DNA of 64,000 nucleotides from Bog-473 sp963787485 (GCA_963787485.1 CAWBDF010000010.1:1-64000); one strand, 5' to 3'; positions 1 to 9,373 are shown, counted from the stretch's first letter. Made by a program: numbers and translations. Notes: generated by a model not told the origin, from the letters alone.

Positions 1-45
1 TCACTTGTAATGAAGATGTCGCGGGTTCGATTCCTGCCTCGGGCT
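1..45 (+). tRNA. tRNA-Thr (anticodon TGT), 3' part only
   Basis: The window opens inside a tRNA gene. Bases 4-10 form a seven-base anticodon loop (CTTGTAA) with anticodon TGT at 6-8, flanked by tca/tga of the anticodon stem. A T-arm follows (GCGGG, TTCGATT, CCTGC at 21-37), then the 3' acceptor strand ctcgggc at 38-44 and discriminator t at 45. CCA is not encoded. The D-arm and 5' acceptor strand lie outside the window. The gene points toward the convergent rlmB. Confidence 0.85.
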
Positions 46-67
46 CGCTTGCCTCGGGCTCGCCCCC

Positions 68-952
68 TCAACCGGTTGTGCGCTGGCGCGCCACCTCGAA
101 ACAGGCCACCGCGGCAGCCGCACCCACGTTGAGCGAGGGCAGCCTGCCGTGTTGTGGGATGGCCACCACGGCGTCGCAACGGCGACGCACCAGGGGCGCC
201 AACCCCTTCTCCTCGCCGCCGACGACGAGGGCCACCGGTCCCTCCGCCAGCGGCAGTTCGTAGAGCGACCGCGTCGACTCTCCGGCGAGTCCGACCGTCC
301 ACACCCCCCGGTCACGCAGCTGGGTCAGCGCCGCCGGCACTCCGGCGACGACGGCAAAGGGCAGATGTTCAATCGCCCCGGCGGCCGTCTTGGTCACCGT
401 CGGCGAGATTCGGGCTGAGCGGTGGCGAGGCAGCACCACACCGGTGACCCCGGCACACTCCGCGCTGCGTAACAACGCGCCCAGATTGCGCGGGTCGGTG
501 ACGCCGGCGGCCACCAACAAGAAGGGAGCGGGCCGAGTGGGTTCCGTCGTGCAGAGGTCCTGGAGGGGCACCGGCTGGAGCGGAGCGGCCAACGCGAGCA
601 CGCCTTGAGGCGAATCGGTACGCGCCTGCGTCTGGAGGCGAGCACGGGGTACGGTCTCGACCGGCACACGCCGGCGTGCCGCCACCTCTTCGATCTGGTC
701 CAGCAACGGCGAGGGCTCCTGGTCCTCGACGACGATGACCCGTCGTACGGCGCGCCGCCCGGCGGTCAAGAGCTCGAGCACGGCCCGACGCCCTTCGACC
801 TGGTCCCCACCGAGCTCTCCGTGGGCCGCCGGCCTCTGGCGTGCCGGGTCGGGACGGTCCTGGCCTCGACCCGCCCCCGAACGTGTCGCCCCACGAGGGC
901 CCGAACGAGGCGCGCCGCGACGCTGCCCCCGAGAAATCGGGTGTCGACTCAT
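68..952 (-). CDS. rlmB: 23S rRNA (guanosine-2'-O-)-methyltransferase, RlmB/TrmH (SpoU) family
   Basis: This is a 294-residue SpoU-class methyltransferase. It would use S-adenosylmethionine to methylate the 2'-OH of a guanosine in 23S rRNA. The N-terminal third carries a basic linker and a small substrate-binding domain (ELLTAGRRAVRRVIV). The catalytic knot follows: motif 1 (VTDPRNLGALLRSAE), motif 2 (VALVVGGEEKGLAPLV) and motif 3 (IPQHGRLPSLNVGAAAAVA). The ATG at 952-950 overlaps the ispF stop as ATGA, which fixes the start. In mycobacteria cysS lies between ispF and rlmB; it is absent here. The exact target nucleotide is inferred from the family. Confidence 0.9.
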   Translation of the reverse strand: MSRHPISRGQRRGAPRSGPRGATRSGAGRGQDRPDPARQRPAAHGELGGDQVEGRRAVLELLTAGRRAVRRVIVVEDQEPSPLLDQIEEVAARRRVPVETVPRARLQTQARTDSPQGVLALAAPLQPVPLQDLCTTEPTRPAPFLLVAAGVTDPRNLGALLRSAECAGVTGVVLPRHRSARISPTVTKTAAGAIEHLPFAVVAGVPAALTQLRDRGVWTVGLAGESTRSLYELPLAEGPVALVVGGEEKGLAPLVRRRCDAVVAIPQHGRLPSLNVGAAAAVACFEVARQRTTG

Positions 953-1425
953 TGATCCTCCATGAGCACCACGGCCATGCACACGATGCCCTCGGAGCGG
1001 CCCAGCGCGCCCATTCCCTCCGCACGGGTCGCCTTCACGGACACGGGCGCGCCGAGCACGTCGCCCAATTGCTGCGCCATCGTTTCGGTGTACGGGGCGA
1101 GCTTCGGCACCTCGGCGATGATCGTGCAGTCGGCATTGGCACACCTGAACCGCAGCTCGGCTGCCATGCCGACGACCCTCTTGAGCAGGTCTGTGCTGTC
1201 GGCACCCTTCCACGCGGGATCGGTGTCGGAGAAGTGGCGGCCGAGGTCCCCCAGTCCCAGAGCCCCGAGGATGGCATCGGCCAGCGCGTGGCACACGGCA
1301 TCGGCGTCGCTGTGCCCCTGGAGCCCAGAGGCCCCTTCGATCACGACGCCACCCAAGACTAAGGGGCGGTCTGGATCCTCCGAGAACCGGTGCGCGTCGA
1401 TCCCCTGTCCGATGCGCAGGCTCAT
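949..1425 (-). CDS. ispF: 2-C-methyl-D-erythritol 2,4-cyclodiphosphate synthase
   Basis: This 158-residue enzyme cyclises CDP-ME 2-phosphate to MEcPP, releasing CMP, in the MEP isoprenoid pathway. The N-terminal GQGIDAHRF supplies the Asp and His of the divalent-metal site. HSDADAVCHALADAILGALG and the adjoining GDLGRHFSDTDPAWKGADS are strongly conserved. The GTEG-type C-terminal motif appears as TRAEGMGALGRSEGI. Length is normal for the trimeric enzyme. The start ATG at 1425-1423 overlaps the ispD stop by 4 bp, and the stop overlaps rlmB, so the three genes are translationally coupled. Confidence 0.95.
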   Translation of the reverse strand: MSLRIGQGIDAHRFSEDPDRPLVLGGVVIEGASGLQGHSDADAVCHALADAILGALGLGDLGRHFSDTDPAWKGADSTDLLKRVVGMAAELRFRCANADCTIIAEVPKLAPYTETMAQQLGDVLGAPVSVKATRAEGMGALGRSEGIVCMAVVLMEDQ

Positions 1426-2141
1426 GCCGGCCGCCCGTCTCGCGGCACAGCCCCGAGCCGGTCCGACACGATCCGCTCGGCGAACCACAGGTCACGGGGC
1501 GCGGTGATCTTCAGGTTCTCGGGCTCGCCCGGCACCACCTGGACCGTTCCGCCCAGCGCCTCGACCACCATAGCGTCGTCGGTGGCGCCGGGAACGGCAC
1601 GCCGGTGGGCCCGGCGCAAGCTCTCGGCCCGGAAGGCCTGAGGGGTCTGGACGGCGCGCAGATCGGCACGGTCCAAGGTGGTCACCACCCGATCGGCCTC
1701 GTCAACCACCTTGATGGTGTCACCCGGTGGAGACCCGGGCACGGCCCCTTCCACCCCCGGTTCGGCCAAGGCGGCCACGACGGTGTCGAAGAGCGCCGGC
1801 GTGGCCAACGGGCGAGCCGCATCGTGCACGACGATGACCTCTGCATCGGGTGGCACGGCGGCCAGTCCGCGGCGAACAGACTCGTCACGCGTCGCCCCGC
1901 CGGTCACGACGACATCTGCGCTGACGAGTGCACCGTCGGCCTGCCCTGGCCCCGACTCGGTGGGCCCGGCTCCCTCGGCCGACCTGGCCGGGACGACGAC
2001 AACCACGCCGTCCGACCCGGGTCGGCACACCTGGACGGCCCACTCGAGCACCGAGCGGCCGGCGAGCGAGGCGAACTGCTTCGGCGCGCCGAACCTCGAC
2101 CCAGTTCCGCCCGCCACGACGATCGACCAGACCCTCGGCAC
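1422..2141 (-). CDS. ispD: 2-C-methyl-D-erythritol 4-phosphate cytidylyltransferase
   Basis: This 239-residue enzyme transfers CMP from CTP to MEP, the step before IspE in the MEP pathway. The nucleotide-binding glycine-rich loop with its catalytic Arg and Lys is at the N-terminus (AGGTGSRFGAPKQF). VIVHDAARPL and the later LRAVQTPQAFR motif are present, as is the conserved DDAMVVEALGG. Length is usual. It lies 30 bp downstream of carD and overlaps ispF by 4 bp. The carD-ispD-ispF order is standard in actinobacteria. Confidence 0.95.
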   Translation of the reverse strand: MPRVWSIVVAGGTGSRFGAPKQFASLAGRSVLEWAVQVCRPGSDGVVVVVPARSAEGAGPTESGPGQADGALVSADVVVTGGATRDESVRRGLAAVPPDAEVIVVHDAARPLATPALFDTVVAALAEPGVEGAVPGSPPGDTIKVVDEADRVVTTLDRADLRAVQTPQAFRAESLRRAHRRAVPGATDDAMVVEALGGTVQVVPGEPENLKITAPRDLWFAERIVSDRLGAVPRDGRPA

Positions 2142-2171
2142 GCTCCCGCTGTCCCCGCGACGACGACAGGA

Positions 2172-2651
2172 TCAGGTCAGGGCGTCGTTCAGACGCTGTT
2201 CGGCTGTCTCCTCGTCCACATTGAGCGCGAAGGTGAGCTCCGAGACGAGGATCTGCCGGGCCCGCTGCAGCATGCGCTTCTCACCGGCGGACAGGCCCTT
2301 GTCCTTGTCCCGGATGGACAGGTTTCGGACGACCTCCGCCACCTGGTAGATGTCCCCCGATCGCAGCTTCTCGGAGTGGTTCTTGTAACGCCGCGACCAA
2401 TTGGTCGGCATACGGGCTTCCTTCTTGCGAAGCACGGCGAACACCTCTTCGACCTCTTCGTCGTTGATCACTTCGCGCAGGCCGACGCCCTCGGTGTTGT
2501 CGGCAGGCACATTGAGGATCAGGTCGCCGTAGGCGAGCCGCAGGACCAGGTACTCGCGTTTCTCACCGAATGCCACCTTGGTCTCGCGCTTCTCAATGAC
2601 GGCGGCACCGTGATGGGGGTAGACGACTTTGTCTCCGACCTTGAAGGACAC
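2172..2651 (-). CDS. carD: CarD family RNA polymerase-binding transcription regulator
   Basis: CarD binds the RNA polymerase beta subunit and stabilises open complexes, notably at rRNA promoters. The 159-residue protein has an N-terminal Tudor-like RNAP-interaction domain (FKVGDKVVYPHHGAAVIEKR) and a helical DNA-binding domain containing the basic MPTNWSRRYKNHSEKL stretch and the conserved Trp. I start it at GTG 2651-2649, which is preceded by GGGAGTCC and matches the usual CarD N-terminus; upstream in-frame codons do not resemble the family. About 200 bp separate it from disA, enough for its own promoter. Confidence 0.92.
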   Translation of the reverse strand: MSFKVGDKVVYPHHGAAVIEKRETKVAFGEKREYLVLRLAYGDLILNVPADNTEGVGLREVINDEEVEEVFAVLRKKEARMPTNWSRRYKNHSEKLRSGDIYQVAEVVRNLSIRDKDKGLSAGEKRMLQRARQILVSELTFALNVDEETAEQRLNDALT

Positions 2652-2853
2652 AGGACTCCCTTGAGTGGATCGGCCATGTCCGCACGGGTGCACGGGCGTG
2701 CAGACGATGTGTGCGGGGCCGCCAGGACGGGCCCGGACCGTCGAACGGCGGCTATTCATTCTACCAGACCGGTGCCGAACGCAGTCCTCGCCGACTCCCA
2801 GCCGAGCCGACTCCAGCCCGGCCGACTCCCCGCCCGGTCCCGACGTCAGGCGG

Positions 2854-3915
2854 CTACTCGAAGCGCTCGAAGATGCTGGCTTCGACCAGCCGGGCCAACC
2901 CGTCGCGGATGTGCCGGGCCGTGGCCGTCCCGATGCCATCGACGGACTCGAGCTCGGCCGCCGAAGCCGAGAGGATCTCGGGCAGCGTTCCGAAACGCTC
3001 GACCACGCGCTCGATCAGCACCTCGGAGAGCTGTTGCGGCAATCGGTGCAGGAGCCGGTAGCCGCGCGGAGCCAGCTCGGCGTACATCTGGTCGATCGCC
3101 CCGCGGAGATTGAGCGCGATGAGCACCTTGTGCAGCTCCATCAGCGCCTCGTGCGAGAGTGACTGCAGCCGGATGGTGCCGCCCCCGTCGGCGTAGTCGC
3201 GCAGCACCAGAGCCAGGCTCTCGTCGACACCCGCCCGCAGTTCCTCGGTCTGCAGGTGGATGAGCCTCCCTTCGGAGCCCAATTCGACCAGATGCCCCTC
3301 AATCTCCGTCCCGATCCGCCGGACCATTTCGCCCGGCTGCAAGACGGATACGACATCGCGGACCGAGACCGAATCTTCGACCTCGAGCCTGGTCAGTGTG
3401 CTCAGAGCGTCGTCGTAGCGGGATCGGAAACGCTGCAGCGTCGAGAGAGCCTGGGTGGAGCGGTCCACCAACCATCCCGCGGTCTGGGAGGTGTGCTTGC
3501 GGTCGTTGCGGTAGACGGAGATGGTCGCCATGGCCTCCGACACGGCGATGACGGGCACGTCGATGGACCGGGCGACCCGCTCGGCCGTGCGATGCCGCGT
3601 GCCCGTCTCGGACGTGGGAATGGTGGCCTTGGGCATGAGATGCACGTTCGCCCGGGCGATGCGTGACGCATCCGCCGCCAAAATGATCGCTCCGTCCATT
3701 TTGGCCAATTCCGAGAGTCGCTGCGGGGTGAATTCCGCGTCCAGGAGAAATCCCCCGGTGCACACGGAGAGGACAGCGGGATCATCGCCCACGATGATGA
3801 GTGCGCCGTGCTTGGCCTGCAAAATGCGGTCCATGCCCTCGCGAAGCTTGGAGCCCGGCGCAATCAACGCCAGCGCGTCGTTCAGGGGCTGGCTGCCGGG
3901 AGCACCGTCGGCCAC
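2854..3915 (-). CDS. disA: DNA integrity scanning protein, diadenylate cyclase
   Basis: DisA condenses two ATP into the second messenger c-di-AMP and senses branched DNA. The 353-residue protein shows the DAC-domain signatures DGA (residues 74-76) and RHRTA (107-111). A helical spine follows, then a C-terminal helix-hairpin-helix DNA-binding region with SVDGIGTATARHIRDGL. Length is as expected. It overlaps radA by 34 bp. That pairing is conserved, and RadA is known in some bacteria to inhibit DisA, so the two are probably coregulated. Confidence 0.95.
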   Translation of the reverse strand: MADGAPGSQPLNDALALIAPGSKLREGMDRILQAKHGALIIVGDDPAVLSVCTGGFLLDAEFTPQRLSELAKMDGAIILAADASRIARANVHLMPKATIPTSETGTRHRTAERVARSIDVPVIAVSEAMATISVYRNDRKHTSQTAGWLVDRSTQALSTLQRFRSRYDDALSTLTRLEVEDSVSVRDVVSVLQPGEMVRRIGTEIEGHLVELGSEGRLIHLQTEELRAGVDESLALVLRDYADGGGTIRLQSLSHEALMELHKVLIALNLRGAIDQMYAELAPRGYRLLHRLPQQLSEVLIERVVERFGTLPEILSASAAELESVDGIGTATARHIRDGLARLVEASIFERFE

Positions 3916-5351
3916 CCGGGCATCGTACCCGGCCCGGTGCGCAACGCCTCCGGGCAGCTGAAGACCGCGAGCGCTTCGGCCAGGGTGCGCACTCCGTGCA
4001 CGACCATCCCCTCCGGAGCGACGTTCGCACTCGAGAGGGGTACGAGAGCCCTGGTGAAACCCGTTCTCCGGGCTTCGGCGAGGCGACGATCCGCGCCGGG
4101 GACTGTGCGCACCTCACCGGCCAGGCCCAGTTCGCCGAAGGCCACCATGTCGGAAGGGACCGGTCGATTGCCGATGACCGACGCCATGGCCAGGGCGAGC
4201 GCGAGGTCCGCGGCCGGCTCGGTGACCGAGATACCCCCTGAAGCCGCCACGAACACCTGGGACGCACTGGGCACCTCGACCGCCGTGCGGCACGCCAGCA
4301 CGGCGAGGAGAAGGTCGGCCCGGGCCGGATCGACTCCCAACGTGCGCGGCCGTGCCCCACTGCCCGCGACGCCGGGGCCGATCAACGCCTGTACTTCGAC
4401 CAACAGCGGCCGTCGCCCCTGGAGCACCGGGGTCACCAGGCTTCCAGGGACCCCGGCCATGCGGTCGCCGAGCATGAGCGGACCTGGATCGGGGACCGGG
4501 CGTAGCCCGTCGTCGCGCATTTCGAAGATGCCCACCTCACCCGCGGGGCCGAACCGGTGCTTCACCGACGTCAGCACACGCAACGCATGGTGGCGGTCAC
4601 CGTCGAACGAGAGAACGGTGTCGACCAAGTGCTCGACGGCGCGGGGCCCCGCCAGGTCCCCGTCCTTGGTGACGTGTCCCACCAGGATCATCGCAATGCC
4701 ACGGGACTTCGCCAGACGCGTGAGCCGTTCGACGCAGGCTCGCACCTGGGCCAGGCTGCCTGCGGGCTGTGGGAGGTCGGCCTGCCCGATCGACTGGACG
4801 GAATCGACCACCACGAGCGCCGGACTGTGCTCCGAAACGGCCGCCTCGACCGCCTCCACGTCGCGACCTTCGAGGGCCAGCAGACCGAGCGGTACCTCGC
4901 CGAGGCGCGCCGCTCGCCCTCGGACTTGCGAGAGCGATTCTTCGGCCGAGGCCAGCATCACCTCGGCGCCCCCTGCCGCCACCGAGGCGAGCACCTGGAA
5001 CAGGAGCGTCGACTTGCCGATGCCCGGTGGCCCGAACAAGAGGGTGACCGAGCCGCCCACGACGCCGCCCCCGAGGACGCGATCGAGCTCGCTGAGGCCG
5101 GTCGGCAGCGGGCGCACGGCGTCCGCCGAGATCCCGGCGAGCGGAACGACCGCTCGTGAGTCCCCCGACACGGTCCACCCATCTCGTCCGAGTGCTTGCC
5201 GACGGGCCGCAGGAGTTGTCGCGAAGGTGTTCCACTCTCCACACGTCGGACATCGACCGACCCAGCGCAAGGAAGTGGTCTGGCACGCCGTGCAGAGGTA
5301 CCGCACCTCGGGACGACCTCGAGAACGGGTGCGGGACGCAATGGTGGCCAT
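3882..5351 (-). CDS. radA: DNA repair protein RadA (Sms)
   Basis: RadA is a RecA-like ATPase that processes recombination intermediates. From ATG 5351-5349 it is 489 residues. It starts with a C4 zinc finger (C20, C23, C34, C37), followed by a RecA core with Walker A (FGPPGIGKSTL) and Walker B-like VVVDSVQS. The C-terminal Lon-like domain contains VAASGGISVTEPAADLALALA. The RadA-specific motif, normally KNRFG, reads KHRFG here (VKHRFGPAGEVG), a conservative but notable change. The upstream 110 bp should hold the promoter for the leftward radA-disA unit. Confidence 0.93.
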   Translation of the reverse strand: MATIASRTRSRGRPEVRYLCTACQTTSLRWVGRCPTCGEWNTFATTPAARRQALGRDGWTVSGDSRAVVPLAGISADAVRPLPTGLSELDRVLGGGVVGGSVTLLFGPPGIGKSTLLFQVLASVAAGGAEVMLASAEESLSQVRGRAARLGEVPLGLLALEGRDVEAVEAAVSEHSPALVVVDSVQSIGQADLPQPAGSLAQVRACVERLTRLAKSRGIAMILVGHVTKDGDLAGPRAVEHLVDTVLSFDGDRHHALRVLTSVKHRFGPAGEVGIFEMRDDGLRPVPDPGPLMLGDRMAGVPGSLVTPVLQGRRPLLVEVQALIGPGVAGSGARPRTLGVDPARADLLLAVLACRTAVEVPSASQVFVAASGGISVTEPAADLALALAMASVIGNRPVPSDMVAFGELGLAGEVRTVPGADRRLAEARRTGFTRALVPLSSANVAPEGMVVHGVRTLAEALAVFSCPEALRTGPGTMPGWPTVLPAASP

Positions 5352-5465
5352 GACGTGAGGGTAGAGAGGGGGTGTCACACGGGGCTGTCCACGCGACTGC
5401 TTGACATTTCGAGCCGTGGAATGTCTAGTCTCAGCCGAAGCGAACCTCGAGAAAGGCGGTACGGA

Positions 5466-6047
5466 GTGAGCGAAATCGCCGAGGAGGTCAGGGCACTCCG
5501 CGATCGCCAGGAGATCGTGGACTGTCTCCACCGATACTCACGCGGCATCGACCGTTGTGATGTCGATCTTGTCGTATCTTGCTTTCACTCAGACGCCGTC
5601 CAGGACTCGGGATTTTACGTTGGGTCCCCTCGCGGCTGGGCCGAGATGGTGACGGAATTCCACCTCGACAAGTGTGTTTGCCAGCAACACCACATGACCA
5701 ATTACGTCGTTGACCTCGATGGTGATGTGGCGCACGTCGAGGCGTATTACCTGGCGACGGTTCGGGAGAAAGCGGGTACGACGAAGGTTGCGAGCGGCCG
5801 ATGGATCGATCGCTTCGAGCGCCGTGGTGATACATGGAGGATTGCGGTTCGATTGTCAACCACCGAGACGATGATGGATGTCGAGACCGCTGATATGCAC
5901 ATTGCTGACGAACGGTTCGTCCCATGGACACGAGATGGATCTGATCTTTCCTACGAGCGCCCCCTGGCGGTGTTGCGCACTTCAACCAAGGACCCATACC
6001 GGGCCTTGGGCGGACCTGCCCGGGGCCGGCCCATTCGTGACGATTGA
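5466..6047 (+). CDS. SnoaL-like (NTF2 fold) polyketide-cyclase/dehydrase family protein
   Basis: The 193-residue protein starts at GTG 5466 after an AAAGGCGG ribosome-binding site. It opens with an EEVRALRDRQEIVDCLHRY helix and continues with CFHSDAVQDSGFYVG, typical of the SnoaL-like alpha/beta cone (the scytalone dehydratase/NTF2 superfamily). A histidine-rich QQHHMTNYVVDLDGDVAHVEAYY strand follows. Family members are small hydratases, isomerases or binding proteins in secondary catabolism; the substrate cannot be read from sequence. The SDR gene follows 27 bp downstream on the same strand, so they probably form a two-gene operon. Confidence 0.75.
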   Translation: MSEIAEEVRALRDRQEIVDCLHRYSRGIDRCDVDLVVSCFHSDAVQDSGFYVGSPRGWAEMVTEFHLDKCVCQQHHMTNYVVDLDGDVAHVEAYYLATVREKAGTTKVASGRWIDRFERRGDTWRIAVRLSTTETMMDVETADMHIADERFVPWTRDGSDLSYERPLAVLRTSTKDPYRALGGPARGRPIRDD

Positions 6048-6074
6048 CTCAAAAGAGTTCGGGGAGAGGGAGAC

Positions 6075-6821
6075 ATGACAGCGGCCAATGTTGTCTGGAT
6101 CACCGGCGCAACTTCAGGAATCGGAGAAGGGCTGGCACGGTGTTGTCCCTGGCCCGACACGAAGATTTTCAGCGTGTCACGGCGCGTCCACCCTGACTTG
6201 GAAACAGTTCCGTTCGAGCTGACCGACGTGGCCTCATGGACTGGTGTGGGTGCCCATGTTGAAGAGGTTCTGTCCTCTTTTCGAGGCCAACGGGCGCTCT
6301 TCGTACACAACGCCCTCTTCCCGCTGGACCACGCCTTTGTAGGAGAAGGTGAGGTCGGGACGTACATGAACGAGGTCACGGCGAACGCGATGGCGCCCTT
6401 GGTGCTCGGTGACATGTTCCTCCGGGCGGCGCGACCGGCCGTAGAGGCCGGTGTCGACGTTGGCTTGGTGCAGATGTCGTCGGCGTCGGCCCGTCTCGCG
6501 TATCCGGGCATGGCAGTGTATTGCGCGGCCAAGGCATCGATGGAGCAGTGGGTTCGCGCTGTTCGAGCAGAGCGTGAGCTCCGAGGAACGGGTCCGTGGG
6601 TTGTCGCCATACGCCCCGGTTTCGTCGATACACCATCAAATCGCCGGGCCGCGCAGCTGCCTCTCGACCGACACCCCGCCGTTCCCGCCATCGTCGAGGC
6701 CGTTCGCACCGGCGAGAACATGCTCACTTCCGAGGAATGCGCGACCAACATCTGGGGGGCGCTCTCGGCCGGGACCCCGGAGAAGGCCGTCTTGCTCTTC
6801 GGCGAAGCTGTCGGGGCGTGA
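6075..6821 (+). CDS. Short-chain dehydrogenase/reductase
   Basis: This 248-residue Rossmann enzyme has the cofactor loop GATSGIG near residues 10-16, an NA motif (VHNALF) and the catalytic triad region: Ser-Ser in QMSSASARLAYPG, then YCAAK (Tyr-x3-Lys). PGFVDTPSN follows as the post-catalytic proline-rich loop. It is preceded by a GGGAGAGGGAG ribosome-binding site. It probably oxidises or reduces a hydroxyl or keto group with NAD(P)(H); the cofactor preference and substrate are not evident. It forms a pair with the SnoaL-like gene and converges on clpC. Confidence 0.85.
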   Translation: MTAANVVWITGATSGIGEGLARCCPWPDTKIFSVSRRVHPDLETVPFELTDVASWTGVGAHVEEVLSSFRGQRALFVHNALFPLDHAFVGEGEVGTYMNEVTANAMAPLVLGDMFLRAARPAVEAGVDVGLVQMSSASARLAYPGMAVYCAAKASMEQWVRAVRAERELRGTGPWVVAIRPGFVDTPSNRRAAQLPLDRHPAVPAIVEAVRTGENMLTSEECATNIWGALSAGTPEKAVLLFGEAVGA

Positions 6822-6856
6822 GGTTCGGGCATCCTCCGAGACCGGAGGGGGCGAAC

Positions 6857-9373
6857 CTACTCTGCGGTGTCGGCGCCGGCGCCGGCCAACTCGAGCGGGG
6901 GCGGCTGGAGTCCCTCAATCGCAGTGAAGTTCAACTGCGGGCCCTCACCCTCGATCGGCGATTCCTCCACGTCGACGACGACGGTCTCGCCCACCCGGAA
7001 TTCCTTCCACAAGATCCGCTCCGAGAGCGGGTCCTCGACGAGCTGCTGAATCGCCCGACGGAGCGGACGCGCACCCAGCTGCGGGTCGTAGCCCCTCTCG
7101 GCCAGGAAGGACCGCGCGGCCGCAGTGAGCTCGAGTCCGATGCCCTGGTCGGACAGCTGCTTGACCGTGCGCGACATGAGCAGGTCGACGATCTCGGTGA
7201 CCTCGGCACGCGAGAGCTCGTGGAACACGATCACCTCGTCGATCCGGTTCAAGAACTCGGGCCGGAAGTGGGCCTTGAGCGCCTCGTCCACCTTGGCCTT
7301 CATGCGCTCGTAGGTCACGGCTTCGGACGTCTTGGCGAATCCCATGTTCGACTTGCGCAGGTCTGCCGTGCCCAGGTTCGAGGTCATGATCAACACGGTG
7401 TTCTTGAAGTCGACCGTGCGGCCTTGGGCATCGGTGAGGCGCCCATCTTCGAGGATCTGCAGCAGGGTGTTGAAGACGTCGGGATGCGCCTTCTCGACCT
7501 CGTCGAAGAGCACGACGGAGAACGGCTTGCGCCGCACGGCCTCGGTCAGCTGGCCGCCCTCTTCGTACCCGACGTACCCCGGAGGAGACCCGACGAGCCG
7601 GCTCACCGTGTGCTTCTCCATGTACTCGGACATGTCGAGCTGAATCAGCGCGTCCTCGTCGTCGAAGAGGAACTCGGCCAGTGTCTTGGCCAGCTCCGTC
7701 TTGCCGACTCCCGTGGGCCCCAGGAAGATGAAGGACCCGCTGGGACGCTTGGGGTCCTTCAGTCCCGCCCGGGTGCGTCGGATGGCCCGCGAGAGCGCCT
7801 TGAGCGCCTCCTCCTGGCCGATGACGCGCTTGTGCAGCTCCTCCTCCATGCGCAGGAGCTTGGCCGTCTCCTCCTCGGTCAGGCGGTAGACGGGGATGCC
7901 CGTCCAGGCCGCCAGCACCTCGGCGATGACTTCCTCGTCGACGACGTCGAAGAGCTCGACACCCTCGGCGCGCAGCTCGGCCTCCTGGCTCTCCTTGCGC
8001 TCCAGGCGCTCCTTCTCCTGCTCGGCCAGCTTCTTGGCCTGCTCGAAGGCACCCTTCTCAATGGCGGCCTCCTTGTCGGCCCGCAAGCGCGTGATCTCCT
8101 CGTCGAGCTTCTTGGAGCTCGGTGGCGTGCTCATGCGCCGGATGCGCAGCCGGCTGCCCGCCTCGTCGATCAGGTCGATGGCCTTGTCCGGCAGGTAGCG
8201 GTCGGCCAGATAGCGGTCGGCCAGGTTGGCCGCCGCCACCAGTGCCTGGTCGGTGATGCTCACCGCGTGGTGCGACTCGTAGCGGTCACGCAGACCCTTG
8301 AGGATGTCGATGGTCAGGGCCACCGAGGGCTGGTCGACCTTGACAGGCTGGAAGCGCCGCTCCAGCGCCGCGTCCTTCTCGAGGTGCTTGCGGTATTCGT
8401 CGATCGTGGTGGCGCCGACCGTCTGCAGCTCGCCGCGGGCCAACATGGGCTTGAGGATGGAGGCGGCGTCGATGGCACCCTCGGCCGCGCCCACGCCCAC
8501 CAGGGTGTGGATCTCGTCGATGAACAGGACGATGTCGCCCCGCGTGCGGATCTCCTTGAGGACCTTCTTCAGCCGCTCCTCGAAGTCACCGCGGTAGCGG
8601 CTTCCCGCCACCAGGGCGCCCAGGTCGAGGGTGTAGAGCTGCTTGCCGGTCAAGGTCTCGGGCACTTCGTTGGCCACGATGCGCTGCGCCAGACCCTCGA
8701 CGATGGCCGTCTTGCCCACGCCGGGCTCGCCGATGAGCACCGGGTTGTTCTTGGTGCGGCGCGACAGGACCTGCATGACACGCTCGATCTCTTTGGAACG
8801 TCCGATGACCGGGTCGAGCTTTCCGTCCCGGGCCAACTGAGTGAGGTTACGACCGAACTGGTCCAGCACCGGCGAACCCGAAGGACTGTCGCCACCCGAG
8901 CCCTGTCCCTGGCTGGCCCCCACCGACTCCTTGCCCTGGTTGCCCGACATGAGTTGGATCACCTGCTGGCGCACGCGACCGAGGTCGGCGCCCAAGCTCA
9001 CCAGCACGGTGGCGGCCACGCCCTCGCCCTCGCGCACCAAGCCGAGCAGCATGTGCTCCGTGCCGATGTAGCTGTGGCCGAGCTGGAGCGCTTCGCGGAG
9101 AGACAACTCCAGCACCTTCTTGGCCCGCGGCGTGAACGGCGGGGAACCACTCGGTGCGGTTCCGGCCATGCCGATCGTCTCCTCGACCTTCTCACGCACG
9201 GCCTCGAGGGAGATGCCGAGGGATTCGAGCGCCTTGGCAGCGACGCCCTCGCCCTCGTGGATGAGCCCAAGGAGTATGTGCTCGGTGCCGATGAAGCTGT
9301 GGTTGAGCAGGCGTGCTTCCTCCTGCGCCAGCACCAGCACCCTCCGTGCCCGGTCGGTGAATCGTTCGAACAC
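6857..9373 (-). CDS. clpC: ATP-dependent Clp protease ATP-binding subunit ClpC
   Basis: ClpC is the Hsp100 unfoldase that feeds substrates to ClpP. The 838-residue protein has two N-terminal Clp-N repeats (EARLLNHSFIGTEHILLGL and a second copy about 75 residues on). AAA1 has Walker A GEPGVGKTAI. A UVR-containing middle region has ADKEAAIEKGAFEQAKKLAE, and AAA2 has Walker A GPTGVGKTEL. The start is GTG 9373-9371, giving the invariant FERFTDRAR after the first residue; AAGGAGA precedes it. The promoter lies in the 170 bp shared with the divergent polyprenyl synthase gene. Confidence 0.96.
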   Translation of the reverse strand: MFERFTDRARRVLVLAQEEARLLNHSFIGTEHILLGLIHEGEGVAAKALESLGISLEAVREKVEETIGMAGTAPSGSPPFTPRAKKVLELSLREALQLGHSYIGTEHMLLGLVREGEGVAATVLVSLGADLGRVRQQVIQLMSGNQGKESVGASQGQGSGGDSPSGSPVLDQFGRNLTQLARDGKLDPVIGRSKEIERVMQVLSRRTKNNPVLIGEPGVGKTAIVEGLAQRIVANEVPETLTGKQLYTLDLGALVAGSRYRGDFEERLKKVLKEIRTRGDIVLFIDEIHTLVGVGAAEGAIDAASILKPMLARGELQTVGATTIDEYRKHLEKDAALERRFQPVKVDQPSVALTIDILKGLRDRYESHHAVSITDQALVAAANLADRYLADRYLPDKAIDLIDEAGSRLRIRRMSTPPSSKKLDEEITRLRADKEAAIEKGAFEQAKKLAEQEKERLERKESQEAELRAEGVELFDVVDEEVIAEVLAAWTGIPVYRLTEEETAKLLRMEEELHKRVIGQEEALKALSRAIRRTRAGLKDPKRPSGSFIFLGPTGVGKTELAKTLAEFLFDDEDALIQLDMSEYMEKHTVSRLVGSPPGYVGYEEGGQLTEAVRRKPFSVVLFDEVEKAHPDVFNTLLQILEDGRLTDAQGRTVDFKNTVLIMTSNLGTADLRKSNMGFAKTSEAVTYERMKAKVDEALKAHFRPEFLNRIDEVIVFHELSRAEVTEIVDLLMSRTVKQLSDQGIGLELTAAARSFLAERGYDPQLGARPLRRAIQQLVEDPLSERILWKEFRVGETVVVDVEESPIEGEGPQLNFTAIEGLQPPPLELAGAGADTAE

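Noticed and set aside
953..1495. Upstream in-frame extension of rlmB through ispF
   Set aside because: It lies over ispF in another frame with low-complexity composition; the ATGA overlap at 949-952 gives a natural rlmB start.
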